64,000 nucleotides of DNA from Bianquea renquensis (GTDB lineage Bacteria > Bacillota > Clostridia > Lachnospirales > Bianqueaceae). The notes under the pieces were generated by a model. It saw nothing but the letters and a program-made list of their open reading frames with translations, did no database searches and was not told the origin of the DNA. The DNA lies in assembly GCF_014384895.1 (NCBI RefSeq), contig NZ_JACRSQ010000001.1, positions 1-64,000 of the forward strand, in the 5' to 3' direction. Below, in pieces: positions 8,118 to 16,023 of this stretch. Each line of letters opens with the position of its first letter. Position 1 is the first letter of the stretch. Position numbers and translations under genes: made by a program.

Positions 8118-9572
8118 CTATTCTCCTTTCAGTACGTTCAATTGTTGGATTGTCGGGTCTTCTGGACCGGTCATGGAGCATCCCTTCTCCTTGGCATATT
8201 CGATATAGTCCAGAATTTCCACTGTAATCTGTTCCCCGGGAGCCAGGATAGGAATGCCTGGCGGATAGCACATGACGAACTCACTGCACACCCGTCCGGC
8301 CGTATGGCGCAGCGGCAAAGATTCCTTTTCCGCGTAGAATGCGCGCTGCGGCGTGGCAATCACCTTCGGCTCGATGTACTCCTGGGTCAACATACCGGTT
8401 TTATCGCGCTGATAGCGGCGACGGATTTCTGCCAGGGCGCTGATAAGCCGCTCCACGTCCTGCCGCCGGTCTCCGATGGAGAGATAGGCCAGGACGTTTC
8501 CGATGTCGCCAAATTCAATCTGGATATCATACTCATCCCGAAGAAGATCATAGACCTCAATGCCGGCGAGCCCGATATCCAGCGTATGGATCGCCAGCTT
8601 CGTCACATCAAAAGCAAAGATGCTGTCATGGTTGACCAATTCATGAGAGTAAGCATAATATCCGCCAATGCTGTTGATCTCGCCGCGGGCATACTGCGCA
8701 AGATCGACGACGTACTGAAAGATCTCCCGGCCTCGAAGTGCGAGATTGCGGCGGGAGATATCCAGACTTGAGAGAAGGAGATAGGAGGCGCTGGTGGTCT
8801 GGGTCAGATTGATGATCTGGCGGACGTAACCAGGGTTGACGCCCGGCCCAGCTAGCAGGAAGGAGCTCTGTGTTAGACTGCCGCCGGACTTGTGCATGCT
8901 GACCGAAGCCAGGTCAGCGCCGGCGTCCATAGCGGAGACCGGAAGGTGATCGCCAAAATAAAAATGAGTGCCATGTGCCTCGTCCGCCAACACCAGCATG
9001 TGATGGCGGTGGGCCAAGGCGACGATGGAGGGAAGATCAGAACAGATGCCATAGTATGTGGGGTTATTGACCAATATAGCCACCGCGTCCGGATTCTCAC
9101 GAATTGCGCGTTCCACCTGGGATACCTTCATTCCCAGCGCGATTCCAAGATTCGTCTCCACGTCGGGATTGACATAGACCGGCTCTGCACCGCAGAGCAC
9201 AAGAGCATTGATCACACTTCGGTGGACGTTGCGGGGCAGTATAATTTTATCGCCCTGTTTGCAGGCGGACAGCACCATGCTCTGGACTGCGGAAGTAGTG
9301 CCACCCACCATGAGGAAGGCGCTGGACGCGTGGAAGGCCGCCGCCGCCAGTTCCTCCGCCTCCCGGATCACAGAAACGGGGTGGCATAAATTGTCCAGCG
9401 GTTTCATGGAATTCACATCGATCCCCACGCACTGCTTTCCGAGAAAATCCGTGAGCTCTGGATTTCCACGGCCGCGCTTGTGGCCCGGTACATCAAAGGG
9501 GACGACCCGCATTTTTCGAAACCGCTCCAGGGCTTCAAAGATTGGGGCTCGAGTCTGAGAAAGTGCCGCCAT
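8118..9572 (-). CDS. speA: Arginine decarboxylase, Orn/Lys/Arg decarboxylase class I (aspartate aminotransferase fold)
   Basis: 484 residues. VPGHKRG (about 28-34), LADEAHGTHFYFG (about 195-207) and the PLP lysine in SMHKSGGSLTQSS (K228) identify the short class of Orn/Lys/Arg decarboxylase found in Firmicutes (SpeA/YaaO type), which lacks the large N-terminal wing domain of the enterobacterial enzymes. Arginine is the probable substrate because agmatinase lies in the same operon; lysine or ornithine cannot be excluded by sequence. Start at 9572, with AAAGGAG nine nt upstream; a TTG at 9590 lies upstream of this site and is rejected. Confidence 0.88.
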   Translation of the reverse strand: MAALSQTRAPIFEALERFRKMRVVPFDVPGHKRGRGNPELTDFLGKQCVGIDVNSMKPLDNLCHPVSVIREAEELAAAAFHASSAFLMVGGTTSAVQSMVLSACKQGDKIILPRNVHRSVINALVLCGAEPVYVNPDVETNLGIALGMKVSQVERAIRENPDAVAILVNNPTYYGICSDLPSIVALAHRHHMLVLADEAHGTHFYFGDHLPVSAMDAGADLASVSMHKSGGSLTQSSFLLAGPGVNPGYVRQIINLTQTTSASYLLLSSLDISRRNLALRGREIFQYVVDLAQYARGEINSIGGYYAYSHELVNHDSIFAFDVTKLAIHTLDIGLAGIEVYDLLRDEYDIQIEFGDIGNVLAYLSIGDRRQDVERLISALAEIRRRYQRDKTGMLTQEYIEPKVIATPQRAFYAEKESLPLRHTAGRVCSEFVMCYPPGIPILAPGEQITVEILDYIEYAKEKGCSMTGPEDPTIQQLNVLKGE

Positions 9573-9586
9573 GGCCAGGTCTCCTT

Positions 9587-10348
9587 TCAATATACGTTTC
9601 TCCCGCTGAAAATCTCGATCATCTCGCAGCGCAGGCTGTCGGTGATGGCCAGCCGTGTCCGCGGCGGCAGCTCGTATACATCCGTGTTGAATAGATAATT
9701 CTGTAAGTCAATCTCCTTGATCAGCATCTTGGTATGGAAGAGATTGGCTTCATAGATATTGATATCCACCGCGTCATAGCGGTGCAGGGTCTCTTCCGAA
9801 ATATAGTTTTGAATCGAGGTCATGTAGTGATCGATAAACAGCTTCTTCCCCTCCATATCCCGCGTAAAGCCGCGGATGCGATAGTCCATGGTGATGATAT
9901 CGGAATCAAAGCTGCCGATGAGATAATCCAGGGTCGAGAGGGGCGTGATCTCGCCACAGGTTGCCACGTCAATATCCACCCGAAAGGTCGCCAGGCAAGT
10001 GTCCGGATGATATTCCGGATAGGTATGTACCGTCACATGGCTCTTATCCAGATGCGCAACCACCGCATCTTGCCCGGCGGGAATCATAGAACCCTCCGCG
10101 ATCAAAAACGTGACGCTGGCCCCCTGTGGATCGTAATCCTGCTGGGATATGTGAAGGACTTTAGCGCCGATCATCTCCACCACGTGGGATAGAATTCCAG
10201 TGAGACGGTCCGAATTATACTGCGCATCGATGTAGGCAATATAGTCTTTTTGCTCACGGGACGATTTCGCGTAACATACATCATAGATGTTGAAACTGAG
10301 CGATTTTGTCAGATTGTTGAAGCCGTAGAGTTTTAGTTTATCTCCCAT
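9587..10348 (-). CDS. speD: S-adenosylmethionine decarboxylase proenzyme
   Basis: 253 residues, the longer E. coli-type SpeD rather than the roughly 125-residue Bacillus/Thermotoga type. HLDKSHVTVHTYPE (about 99-112) contains the serine (S103) at which the proenzyme cleaves itself to make the pyruvoyl cofactor; a catalytic cysteine follows in DVATCGEITPL. The product, decarboxylated AdoMet, is the aminopropyl donor for SpeE. First gene of the polyamine operon, with start ATG after CGGAGGTAACA and a long structured leader. Confidence 0.93.
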   Translation of the reverse strand: MGDKLKLYGFNNLTKSLSFNIYDVCYAKSSREQKDYIAYIDAQYNSDRLTGILSHVVEMIGAKVLHISQQDYDPQGASVTFLIAEGSMIPAGQDAVVAHLDKSHVTVHTYPEYHPDTCLATFRVDIDVATCGEITPLSTLDYLIGSFDSDIITMDYRIRGFTRDMEGKKLFIDHYMTSIQNYISEETLHRYDAVDINIYEANLFHTKMLIKEIDLQNYLFNTDVYELPPRTRLAITDSLRCEMIEIFSGRNVY

Positions 10349-10530
10349 TGTTACCTCCGTGCTGCCGCTGCATAAGCGGCATGAATTGAATCCGTCTATC
10401 GTGCAAAAAGAAAACGCAAGTGCAAAGCGGTTCGCCGCTCATCACTTGCGCTGGTTCTGATCTTGTTTATCCGATGGGAAGCCGGCAGGAAAAGGCTTCT
10501 CCTCTTGTACTCAAACAGAGACTGGGGACT
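10349..10530 (-). promoter_or_regulatory. Structured leader of the polyamine operon
   Basis: About 180 nt between the promoter and speD on the minus strand. In order of transcription it holds a GAAGCC/GGCTTC hairpin (about 10480-10502), a strong terminator-like hairpin (10415-10450), then a TGCCGC/GCGGCA hairpin (10363-10381) ending just before the GGAGG of speD. The arrangement suggests premature termination or initiation control by polyamine, AdoMet or another signal. I do not recognise a known riboswitch class. Confidence 0.6.
10405..10450 (-). terminator. Attenuator-like intrinsic terminator in the speD leader
   Basis: On the minus strand, CGCAAGTG and CACTTGCG (8 bp) enclose AGCGG and CCGCT (5 bp) separated by a CGAA tetraloop. 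TTTTCTTTTT follows directly. It lies between the promoter at 10536-10564 and the speD start, so transcripts must read through it. Confidence 0.75.
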
Positions 10531-10535
10531 CAGAG

Positions 10536-10564
10536 TCTATATAGTAAATAGTATTACTAAGCAA
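10536..10564 (-). promoter_or_regulatory. Sigma-A promoter of the polyamine operon
   Basis: On the minus strand, TTGCTT (10559-10564) and TATAGA (10536-10541) are separated by exactly 17 bp. Transcription would start near 10529, giving a 5' leader of about 180 nt. Confidence 0.65.
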
Positions 10565-10867
10565 ATATTTTTACTTTTACTACTCTTATTGACCGTTTCA
10601 CAAGTTGATGTGCCGCATGCACAATGGTTATAAGTGACCAACTTATAAAATTTGAGCTCTTAACTCAATCAATAAGGCAACAGGCGTTGCCAATCGGCAG
10701 TTGACCCGGCTGTCCGTATGGCCCTTGACTTCCTCAAAGAAAGTGGTCAAAAAATATTTGCATGGAATGACTCTGTTTCCATATCTGAATTCCATACTCT
10801 ATTGGGATTATAGCATAGGGGCAAATAGAAGTCAAGCTTCTTTTTTCTGTAGACATGGCGATAGTAG

Positions 10868-10896
10868 TTTACAATGGTCAGCATTTATGCTAAACT
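10868..10896 (+). promoter_or_regulatory. Promoter of the serine hydrolase gene
   Basis: TTTACA (10868-10873), 17-bp spacer, TAAACT (10891-10896). It is close to the start codon (10918), so the leader would be short. Confidence 0.45.
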
Positions 10897-10917
10897 ACAT
10901 TGGAGAATAGGAGTGAG

Positions 10918-11784
10918 ATGAAGATGGAGTTACTGCAAAAAATGCGGCAGGCGGTTTGGGATAACCGGTGGAATCTGTATAATGCGGCGGTGATGGATGC
11001 GGAGGGGATCCACACCCTGCAGTTTCAGCCGGCCAATGCCTGTAATGACAGCTATTCCGTTGCAAAGCTGTTTACCGTGACAGCGCTGGGGATGCTCTGG
11101 GATGACAAAAAGCTGTCCTTTGATGAGCGGATCTGCGACATTTTTGCCGGGGAGCTCCCGGAAGGGCACGATCCACGGTGGGAGAAAGTGACGGTGGAGC
11201 AGGTGGTCAAGCATCGGTTTGGCACAGGTGAGGGCTACTTAGATATCGATGTGGAGGATATCCGCGATTATGGCACCAACGATTTCCTCCAGGTGGTGTT
11301 CCGCCACCCCTTGGCATTCGAACCCGGCACACATGATCAGTATTCGGACGCGGCGTACTATCTGCTTAGCCGTGTCGTGAGCAAAAAATCCGGCGTGCGG
11401 CTGGACGATTTACTCATGCAGAAGCTGTTTACACCTCTGCAATTTCAAGAAGTCGCATGGAGCAAGTGCCCCATGGGCTATCCAATGGGGGCGACAGGAT
11501 TGTATATTCGCGCGCAGGATATGGTCAAGCTGGGTTGGGTCTATCTGAATGGCGGCTGTTATGAAGGTTGCCGGATCCTGTCCGAGGATTTTGTCCGTCT
11601 GGCCATTAAAAAGGGATATGAGCTGAGCACGGTCGATAAGCCGGGCCTTTATGGCAAAGGCGGGATGCACGGACAGATGTTGATGTTCTCACAGCAGGAC
11701 GGAGTGGCTGTGGCCTGGCATGGATTTGATGGCGAGGGAGGCTCAGAGTTAATGCATTTAACGGCTTCGTGGCTGCACGGGTAA
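10918..11784 (+). CDS. Beta-lactamase-related serine hydrolase (penicillin-binding-protein fold)
   Basis: About 288 residues. The nucleophile motif SxxK appears as YSVAKLF (about residues 45-51), and the second-motif region reads QYSDAAYYLLS (about 141-151); the last beta-strand motif is loose (HGFDGEGGS). This is the class C beta-lactamase/esterase superfamily, members of which hydrolyse esters, amides or peptidoglycan-like substrates. No signal peptide is seen, so it is cytoplasmic and unlikely to be a true beta-lactamase. The start is ATG 10918 or 10924 after AGGAG (10909-10913). Monocistronic, with its own promoter and terminator. Confidence 0.75.
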   Translation: MKMELLQKMRQAVWDNRWNLYNAAVMDAEGIHTLQFQPANACNDSYSVAKLFTVTALGMLWDDKKLSFDERICDIFAGELPEGHDPRWEKVTVEQVVKHRFGTGEGYLDIDVEDIRDYGTNDFLQVVFRHPLAFEPGTHDQYSDAAYYLLSRVVSKKSGVRLDDLLMQKLFTPLQFQEVAWSKCPMGYPMGATGLYIRAQDMVKLGWVYLNGGCYEGCRILSEDFVRLAIKKGYELSTVDKPGLYGKGGMHGQMLMFSQQDGVAVAWHGFDGEGGSELMHLTASWLHG

Positions 11785-11820
11785 CACAGGCGGCACTATC
11801 GTTTGGCCTGGACATACCAA

Positions 11821-11853
11821 AAAGGAGACTCACAGGGGAATGAGTCTCCTTTT
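11821..11853 (+). terminator. Rho-independent terminator of the serine hydrolase gene
   Basis: AAAGGAGACTCA (11821-11832) and TGAGTCTCCTTT (11841-11852) form a perfect 12-bp stem ending in TTTT. The flanking 11854-12003 shows no gene. Confidence 0.85.
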
Positions 11854-12003
11854 CGGTTTAGAGGAATTATTAGTAATAAAGAAGGGGATGGTTATATAGT
11901 ACAAGACCTACGTGAACTCAAGATGAAGAAAAAAATAACGTTCTGTGAAGAATTCATGACCAATTTATAAAATGAATCCACACGGGACAGGGAATTTTCC
12001 AGG

Positions 12004-12032
12004 TTGCAATCAGAGGGAATTGTTGGTATAAT
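12004..12032 (+). promoter_or_regulatory. Promoter of the DUF1266 lipoprotein gene
   Basis: TTGCAA (12004-12009), 17-bp spacer, consensus TATAAT (12027-12032). Confidence 0.7.
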
Positions 12033-12077
12033 AAAGGAAACAAACCGAATCTATAAAACAAGGCAAGGAGATATCCA

Positions 12078-12830
12078 ATGAAGAAACGAGTATGGCTGAC
12101 AGGCCTGATCCTCAGTCTTTTGGCGTTTGCCGCTGTCGGCTGCGAGCAGCCGACGCCCGTCTCCGACACGGTGAAATGGATCAATACGACATACGCGCTG
12201 CTGACCGAAGCCAACCATGGCGACCGCGATTTGATTGGGGGCTTTAAGAAGACGGAGCTAAACGAGGAACAGGTGAAGGCCCTGTTGTCAGAGTGGTGGG
12301 GCGTTTCTGACAGGGCCACGGCTGACGAGAATTTGGATTGGCTGTTGACGGAGGGGCACCGGATGGTATTCCAGGAGGACATGGCGAATCTGGAGGAGAT
12401 CGGATTAGTCGATCTGTCCAGCGAGGAATTGCGGAGCGCGGCTGAGAATTCGGGGTACACGGAAGAGGAAGCGGCGTGGCTTGTGGCCATGGTGGAGCTG
12501 TACCGAGACAAGGGCGGCCACGCCATCGACGCGTGGGACTACTGCCGGGCACTCCAAGTTTTGGGGTATTACTACGTGGCCGGATATTATACGGAGGAGG
12601 AGACCCTCGATGCCTCTTTGGAGGTGGCAAAGACACTGCAAGGAATGTATGGCTCCTGGGATGAATGCATGGAGAGTTATCTGGCGGGGTACCAATATTG
12701 GCAGGAAGACGATGGGCAGGACCCGGATTCCGCAACGGCAGCCCGGCGTAAAATCTACGAAGATCTACAGTCCAGTGATGAGAATCCCTACGAATTGGAT
12801 TGGAACACGTCCTTAGTCAAAACCTGGTAG
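12078..12830 (+). CDS. DUF1266-domain lipoprotein
   Basis: 250 residues. A short basic start and hydrophobic stretch lead to the lipobox LAFAAVGC, so the mature protein should be lipid-anchored at Cys22 on the outer face of the membrane. The rest is acidic, and the C-terminal half matches the DUF1266 pattern: WGVSDRATADENLDWLL (about 74-90) and AWDYCRALQVLGYYYVAGY with YGSWDECMESYLAGYQYW (about 152-215). DUF1266 function is unknown. Start follows CAAGGAG; monocistronic between a good promoter and a terminator. Confidence 0.72.
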   Translation: MKKRVWLTGLILSLLAFAAVGCEQPTPVSDTVKWINTTYALLTEANHGDRDLIGGFKKTELNEEQVKALLSEWWGVSDRATADENLDWLLTEGHRMVFQEDMANLEEIGLVDLSSEELRSAAENSGYTEEEAAWLVAMVELYRDKGGHAIDAWDYCRALQVLGYYYVAGYYTEEETLDASLEVAKTLQGMYGSWDECMESYLAGYQYWQEDDGQDPDSATAARRKIYEDLQSSDENPYELDWNTSLVKTW

Positions 12831-12850
12831 ACTCCCCGTTAAATTGAAAA

Positions 12851-12884
12851 GGACCCTCATGTTATTGACAAGAGGGCCCTTTTT
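12851..12884 (+). terminator. Rho-independent terminator of the DUF1266 gene
   Basis: GGACCCTC (12851-12858) pairs with GAGGGCCC (12872-12879) with one mismatch, then TTTTT. Confidence 0.75.
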
Positions 12885-12915
12885 CCTGTAGGAAAGTCCG
12901 CGAACACAAACTTTT

Positions 12916-13560
12916 TTATTGTGTGGAGTCCCTGTCCAATAGAAGAACTCGGGCGGGAGCGCCCTCAGCTTGATCCAGCTTCAAGGGCAAACAGAATAGC
13001 GTATACATGCCAGGTTGGATGGAATGCAAATTTAAGGCTTCTAGGATTACCATGGAGTTGGTTTCCAGCAGAATCCGATGGGTGCGACTACAATCGGGGC
13101 CAAAGGGGCCGACAGAATTATAGTCGATTCCCAGACAGCGAATCCCCTGGGAGACGATATAGCGGGCGGCGTCCGGGGACACGCCGCAGAACGATGTGTG
13201 AAATGGGCCGTGATATGGGCGGTGGCTGTTGGGGGTCTTCAGCAGAAGGCGCTGTGTTCCACTCGGAATGTTCCCCATAAGATCTTCAACCTCTACAGTT
13301 CCATTGGAGCAGGGACAGTCCAGCACGAGACAGTCTCCGATGAAGTAGGACAGATCCATTTCTCCGAGCCGCTTTCCATTGGAAAGAAAATGGTATGGGG
13401 CGTCCACGTGAGTGCCAGTGTGAACCCCCATGGAAAGTTGATGAAGGTTAGAGTCGGAGCCACACCCGATGGTTTGAATCTGTTCCAGAGAAAAGAGGGG
13501 ATCCCCCGGCCAGATGGGAACCTCTCCATTGAGGGTATGGGTAATATCGTAATAGCGCAT
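12916..13560 (-). CDS. Cyclase family protein (kynurenine formamidase-like metal hydrolase)
   Basis: 214 residues. The family signature HTGTHVDAPYHF (H47, H51, D53) is a divalent-metal site of the cyclase superfamily (PF04199), which includes bacterial kynurenine formamidase, isatin hydrolase and polyketide-associated proteins. Start at 13560 (MRYYDITHTL), preceded by CGGAGG; longer readings lack a ribosome binding site. It is transcribed divergently from the LacI-oxidoreductase fusion across a shared operator region, suggesting that the product acts in the pathway that the regulator senses, perhaps on a lactone, amide or enol substrate (inference). Confidence 0.8.
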   Translation of the reverse strand: MRYYDITHTLNGEVPIWPGDPLFSLEQIQTIGCGSDSNLHQLSMGVHTGTHVDAPYHFLSNGKRLGEMDLSYFIGDCLVLDCPCSNGTVEVEDLMGNIPSGTQRLLLKTPNSHRPYHGPFHTSFCGVSPDAARYIVSQGIRCLGIDYNSVGPFGPDCSRTHRILLETNSMVILEALNLHSIQPGMYTLFCLPLKLDQAEGAPARVLLLDRDSTQ

Positions 13561-13579
13561 AGCAGCATACCTCCGTGCG

Positions 13580-13672
13580 GCAAATTTTGGCATTGCCGAT
13601 TTTGGCCATTGTACCACAGTTTTCATGTTTTGCCAAGCGGATGTGGCAACATTGCCATGGCATTCGGCCAAG
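13580..13672. promoter_or_regulatory. Cluster of TGGCA/TGCCA half-sites between divergent genes
   Basis: At least six TGGC(A/C)/TGCCA half-sites are packed into about 90 bp. The best is a palindrome TGGCAA-CA-TTGCCA at 13644-13657; others are TTTTGGCATTGCC near 13584 and TTTTGGCCA near 13600. They surround the leftward promoter of the cyclase gene. They are plausible operators for the adjacent LacI-type regulator, though the centre is not the usual CG. Confidence 0.5.
13608..13636 (-). promoter_or_regulatory. Promoter of the cyclase gene
   Basis: On the minus strand TTGGCA (13631-13636), 17-bp spacer, TACAAT (13608-13613). The -35 lies within the TGGCA half-site cluster, as expected for repression. 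Confidence 0.55.
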
Positions 13673-13695
13673 GGATTTCTTGTGCAACCTGTACA

Positions 13696-13724
13696 TTGAA
13701 AGAAACGCAAGAGAATGAGATAAT
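13696..13724 (+). promoter_or_regulatory. Promoter of the LacI-oxidoreductase gene
   Basis: TTGAAA (13696-13701), 17-bp spacer, GATAAT (13719-13724), 50 bp upstream of the start codon. Confidence 0.5.
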
Positions 13725-13773
13725 CGTCGTGAAATCACCGATGATGATCTGCTAGCAGCATACGGGGGTTACC

Positions 13774-16020
13774 ATGAAGATTACGATGGAACAAATTGCA
13801 AAAGAAGCGTCCGTTTCCCGGTCAACGGTGTCCAAAGCTTTGAACAACTGTGTCAATGTGGACAGGGAAACAAAAAGCCGCATTTTGGCCATTGCCAAGG
13901 CGTATGGCTATGCGACCCGGCATATGGAGGAGACGGGGTATGCAATCGCTGCGGTATTGCCGGTCAACCCGTCATACTTTTGGCGAGAGGCAATGGTGGG
14001 CTTGCGGGAGGCGCTGCTGGACGCCCCGGACTGCACCTGCATATACGCGCTCTATTCTGCTTTAAACCAGGAAAAGGAATTTTTGCAGTGTCTGGAGGAC
14101 GCGGTGAGAAAATCAACAAAGGTTTTGATCGCGGCTGCGCCCTCGTCAGACCTTGTCCGACAGCGGTTGGAGGACATCGCAAGAGAGCGCTGTGTCATTC
14201 TGCTCAACGAGGGCCCGGCGGCTGAGAATACCTACTATGTAGGGATGAACGCCTATGAAGATGGATGGGGTTTGGCTCACCGTTGTGCTTCGCTCCTGAA
14301 AACCCATAGCCGTATCCTGATGGTCCGCTGTGCAGAGACAAATCATAGGACAGAGCGGCGAAATGCGGGATTTTGGGATGGAGTCAGGACCTTCGCCCCT
14401 CAGTCGCATCTTGTGGGCGCCATTGCGGCAAATCTCGAATCGAAGACGGTGGCAGCTGAGCTAGCCCGCGAGCTGGCAGCCACCTATGGCGGTAAAATTG
14501 ATTGCGTTTACGCGGACACGGGAATTCTGCCACAGGTATGTCTAGCACTCTTGAAGACGCGATTGCCCGGTATCATCTGTTTAGGATATGAAAATCCAAA
14601 ACAGAACTCCGAGTATTTTCAAGCGGGAATGCTGGTTGGGGTCATGGAGCAGGACATCCGGCAGCAGGGGCGGGCCTGCATGGAAGCGGCATGCGCCTAT
14701 GTGACAACGGGACAACGGCCGATTCCGGAACAATGGGTTCCATCAAAATTTTATAACGGAGGCAAGACGATGAAGAAAAAGGTGAGGGTTGGAGTTTTTG
14801 GGGCATACCGAGGCCGGACGATGATCGAAATGCTGGCTCAATATGAGGATGCGGAATTGGTGGCCATCTGTGACAAATATGAGCCGGCGCTGGAAAACTG
14901 CCGCCGCCTCATTGAAAAAACGGACTCCAAGGTGACATTGTACACGGATTTTGAGGATTTTTTCAGCCATGACATGGATGCCGTTGTCCTGGCGAATTAT
15001 GCAAATGAACACGCCCCCTACGCCATTCGTTTGCTGCAATCAGGGCGTCACGTGGCCTCCGAGGTGCTTCCGACAAAGAATCTGGCCGAGGCGGTGGCGC
15101 TGGTGGAAGCGGTGGAAACCAGCGGAAAGGTATACGCGTATTTGGAGAATTACTGCTATTTCCCGGCGACGAGGGAAATGCGGCGGTTGTACCGGGAGGG
15201 AAAGCTGGGCGAGTTCACCCACGGGGAAGGGGAGTATGTTCACAACTGTGAGTCCATCTGGCCAAGTATAACCTACGGAGAGCCGGAGCACTGGCGCAAC
15301 ACTATGTTTTCTACCTTCTATTGTACCCATAGCTTTGGCCCCATTGTGCATATCACAGGACTGCGGCCGAGTCGGGTGATCGGCATCGAGAATAATCCTG
15401 CGGAGCGAATGTTGAAGCTGGGGAGCAGGAGCGCAGAGGCGGCTATGGAGATCGTCGAGATGGAGAACGGAGCCATGGTCAAGAGCATTCACGGAAATCT
15501 AGTGCGGGAACCTTCCTCTATCTGGTATAGCATATACGGGAACAAGGGGATGGCGGAGTCCAACCGCTGGGAAGAGGGTGTGAACGTGGTCAACCTGTAT
15601 GAGGCGGAGACGGACAAACGTACTGTTTATAAGCCGGGGGCGGCTACGGCGTCAAAGCTTGCAGAGAGGATTCTGGGACACGGCGGCAGCGACTTTTATA
15701 CGGTCCATTATTTTATCCAAAAGATTTTAGGGAATCCTGAGGGTGAGGAAAGCATCGGCGTTTATGAGGCGCTGGATATGAGTCTTCCAGGGCTGTTGGC
15801 CATGCGGTCGATTTTGCGGGGCAATATTCCCCTTGCGGTACCCAATTTCCGTAATCCTGGGGAGAGGGAGATATACCGGCAGGATTCAGCGTCAACCTTC
15901 GCAGGGGCAGAGGATAGGCTGCCGGCTTGTGGGAAAGAGGGATTTGCCGTCCCAGAAGGAACCTATGAGCGGGTTCGGAAGCAATGGCTAGAAAAAGAGC
16001 GCAAGGCAGGGCAGGAGTAG
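13774..16020 (+). CDS. LacI-family repressor fused to a Gfo/Idh/MocA-type oxidoreductase
   Basis: 748 residues in one uninterrupted frame. Residues 1-50 are a LacI helix-turn-helix (TMEQIAKEASVSRSTVSKALN); about 57-325 are a periplasmic-binding-protein-like sensor; from M333 (KKKVRVGVFGAYRGRTM) a Rossmann domain of the Gfo/Idh/MocA family begins and runs to the end, with LENYCYFPATREMRRLYREGKLGE as its second conserved region. The usual EKP catalytic motif is replaced by EVLPTK. The normal form of each half is a separate gene. A GGAGG ribosome binding site and ATG (14770) are preserved exactly at the junction, so a free oxidoreductase may also be made. EamA follows 3 nt later. Confidence 0.85.
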   Translation: MKITMEQIAKEASVSRSTVSKALNNCVNVDRETKSRILAIAKAYGYATRHMEETGYAIAAVLPVNPSYFWREAMVGLREALLDAPDCTCIYALYSALNQEKEFLQCLEDAVRKSTKVLIAAAPSSDLVRQRLEDIARERCVILLNEGPAAENTYYVGMNAYEDGWGLAHRCASLLKTHSRILMVRCAETNHRTERRNAGFWDGVRTFAPQSHLVGAIAANLESKTVAAELARELAATYGGKIDCVYADTGILPQVCLALLKTRLPGIICLGYENPKQNSEYFQAGMLVGVMEQDIRQQGRACMEAACAYVTTGQRPIPEQWVPSKFYNGGKTMKKKVRVGVFGAYRGRTMIEMLAQYEDAELVAICDKYEPALENCRRLIEKTDSKVTLYTDFEDFFSHDMDAVVLANYANEHAPYAIRLLQSGRHVASEVLPTKNLAEAVALVEAVETSGKVYAYLENYCYFPATREMRRLYREGKLGEFTHGEGEYVHNCESIWPSITYGEPEHWRNTMFSTFYCTHSFGPIVHITGLRPSRVIGIENNPAERMLKLGSRSAEAAMEIVEMENGAMVKSIHGNLVREPSSIWYSIYGNKGMAESNRWEEGVNVVNLYEAETDKRTVYKPGAATASKLAERILGHGGSDFYTVHYFIQKILGNPEGEESIGVYEALDMSLPGLLAMRSILRGNIPLAVPNFRNPGEREIYRQDSASTFAGAEDRLPACGKEGFAVPEGTYERVRKQWLEKERKAGQE
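14758..14772 (+). promoter_or_regulatory. Internal ribosome binding site and start codon at the domain junction
   Basis: GGAGG (14758-14762) lies 7 nt before an in-frame ATG (14770-14772) followed by AAG AAA AAG, a typical gene start. It coincides with the first residues of the oxidoreductase domain. This suggests either a recent stop-codon loss between two genes or deliberate production of two proteins from one frame. Confidence 0.6.
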
Positions 16021-16023
16021 GAA

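Noticed and set aside
10701..10910. Rightward 69-codon frame upstream of the serine hydrolase
   Set aside because: It spans the hydrolase promoter and has no ribosome binding site or protein-like composition.
10918..11784. True beta-lactamase or resistance gene
   Set aside because: No signal peptide and a poor third motif; the family covers many cytoplasmic esterases and peptidases.
12244..12735. Leftward 163-codon frame within the DUF1266 gene
   Set aside because: Pro/Arg-rich shadow of a well-supported lipoprotein gene on the other strand.
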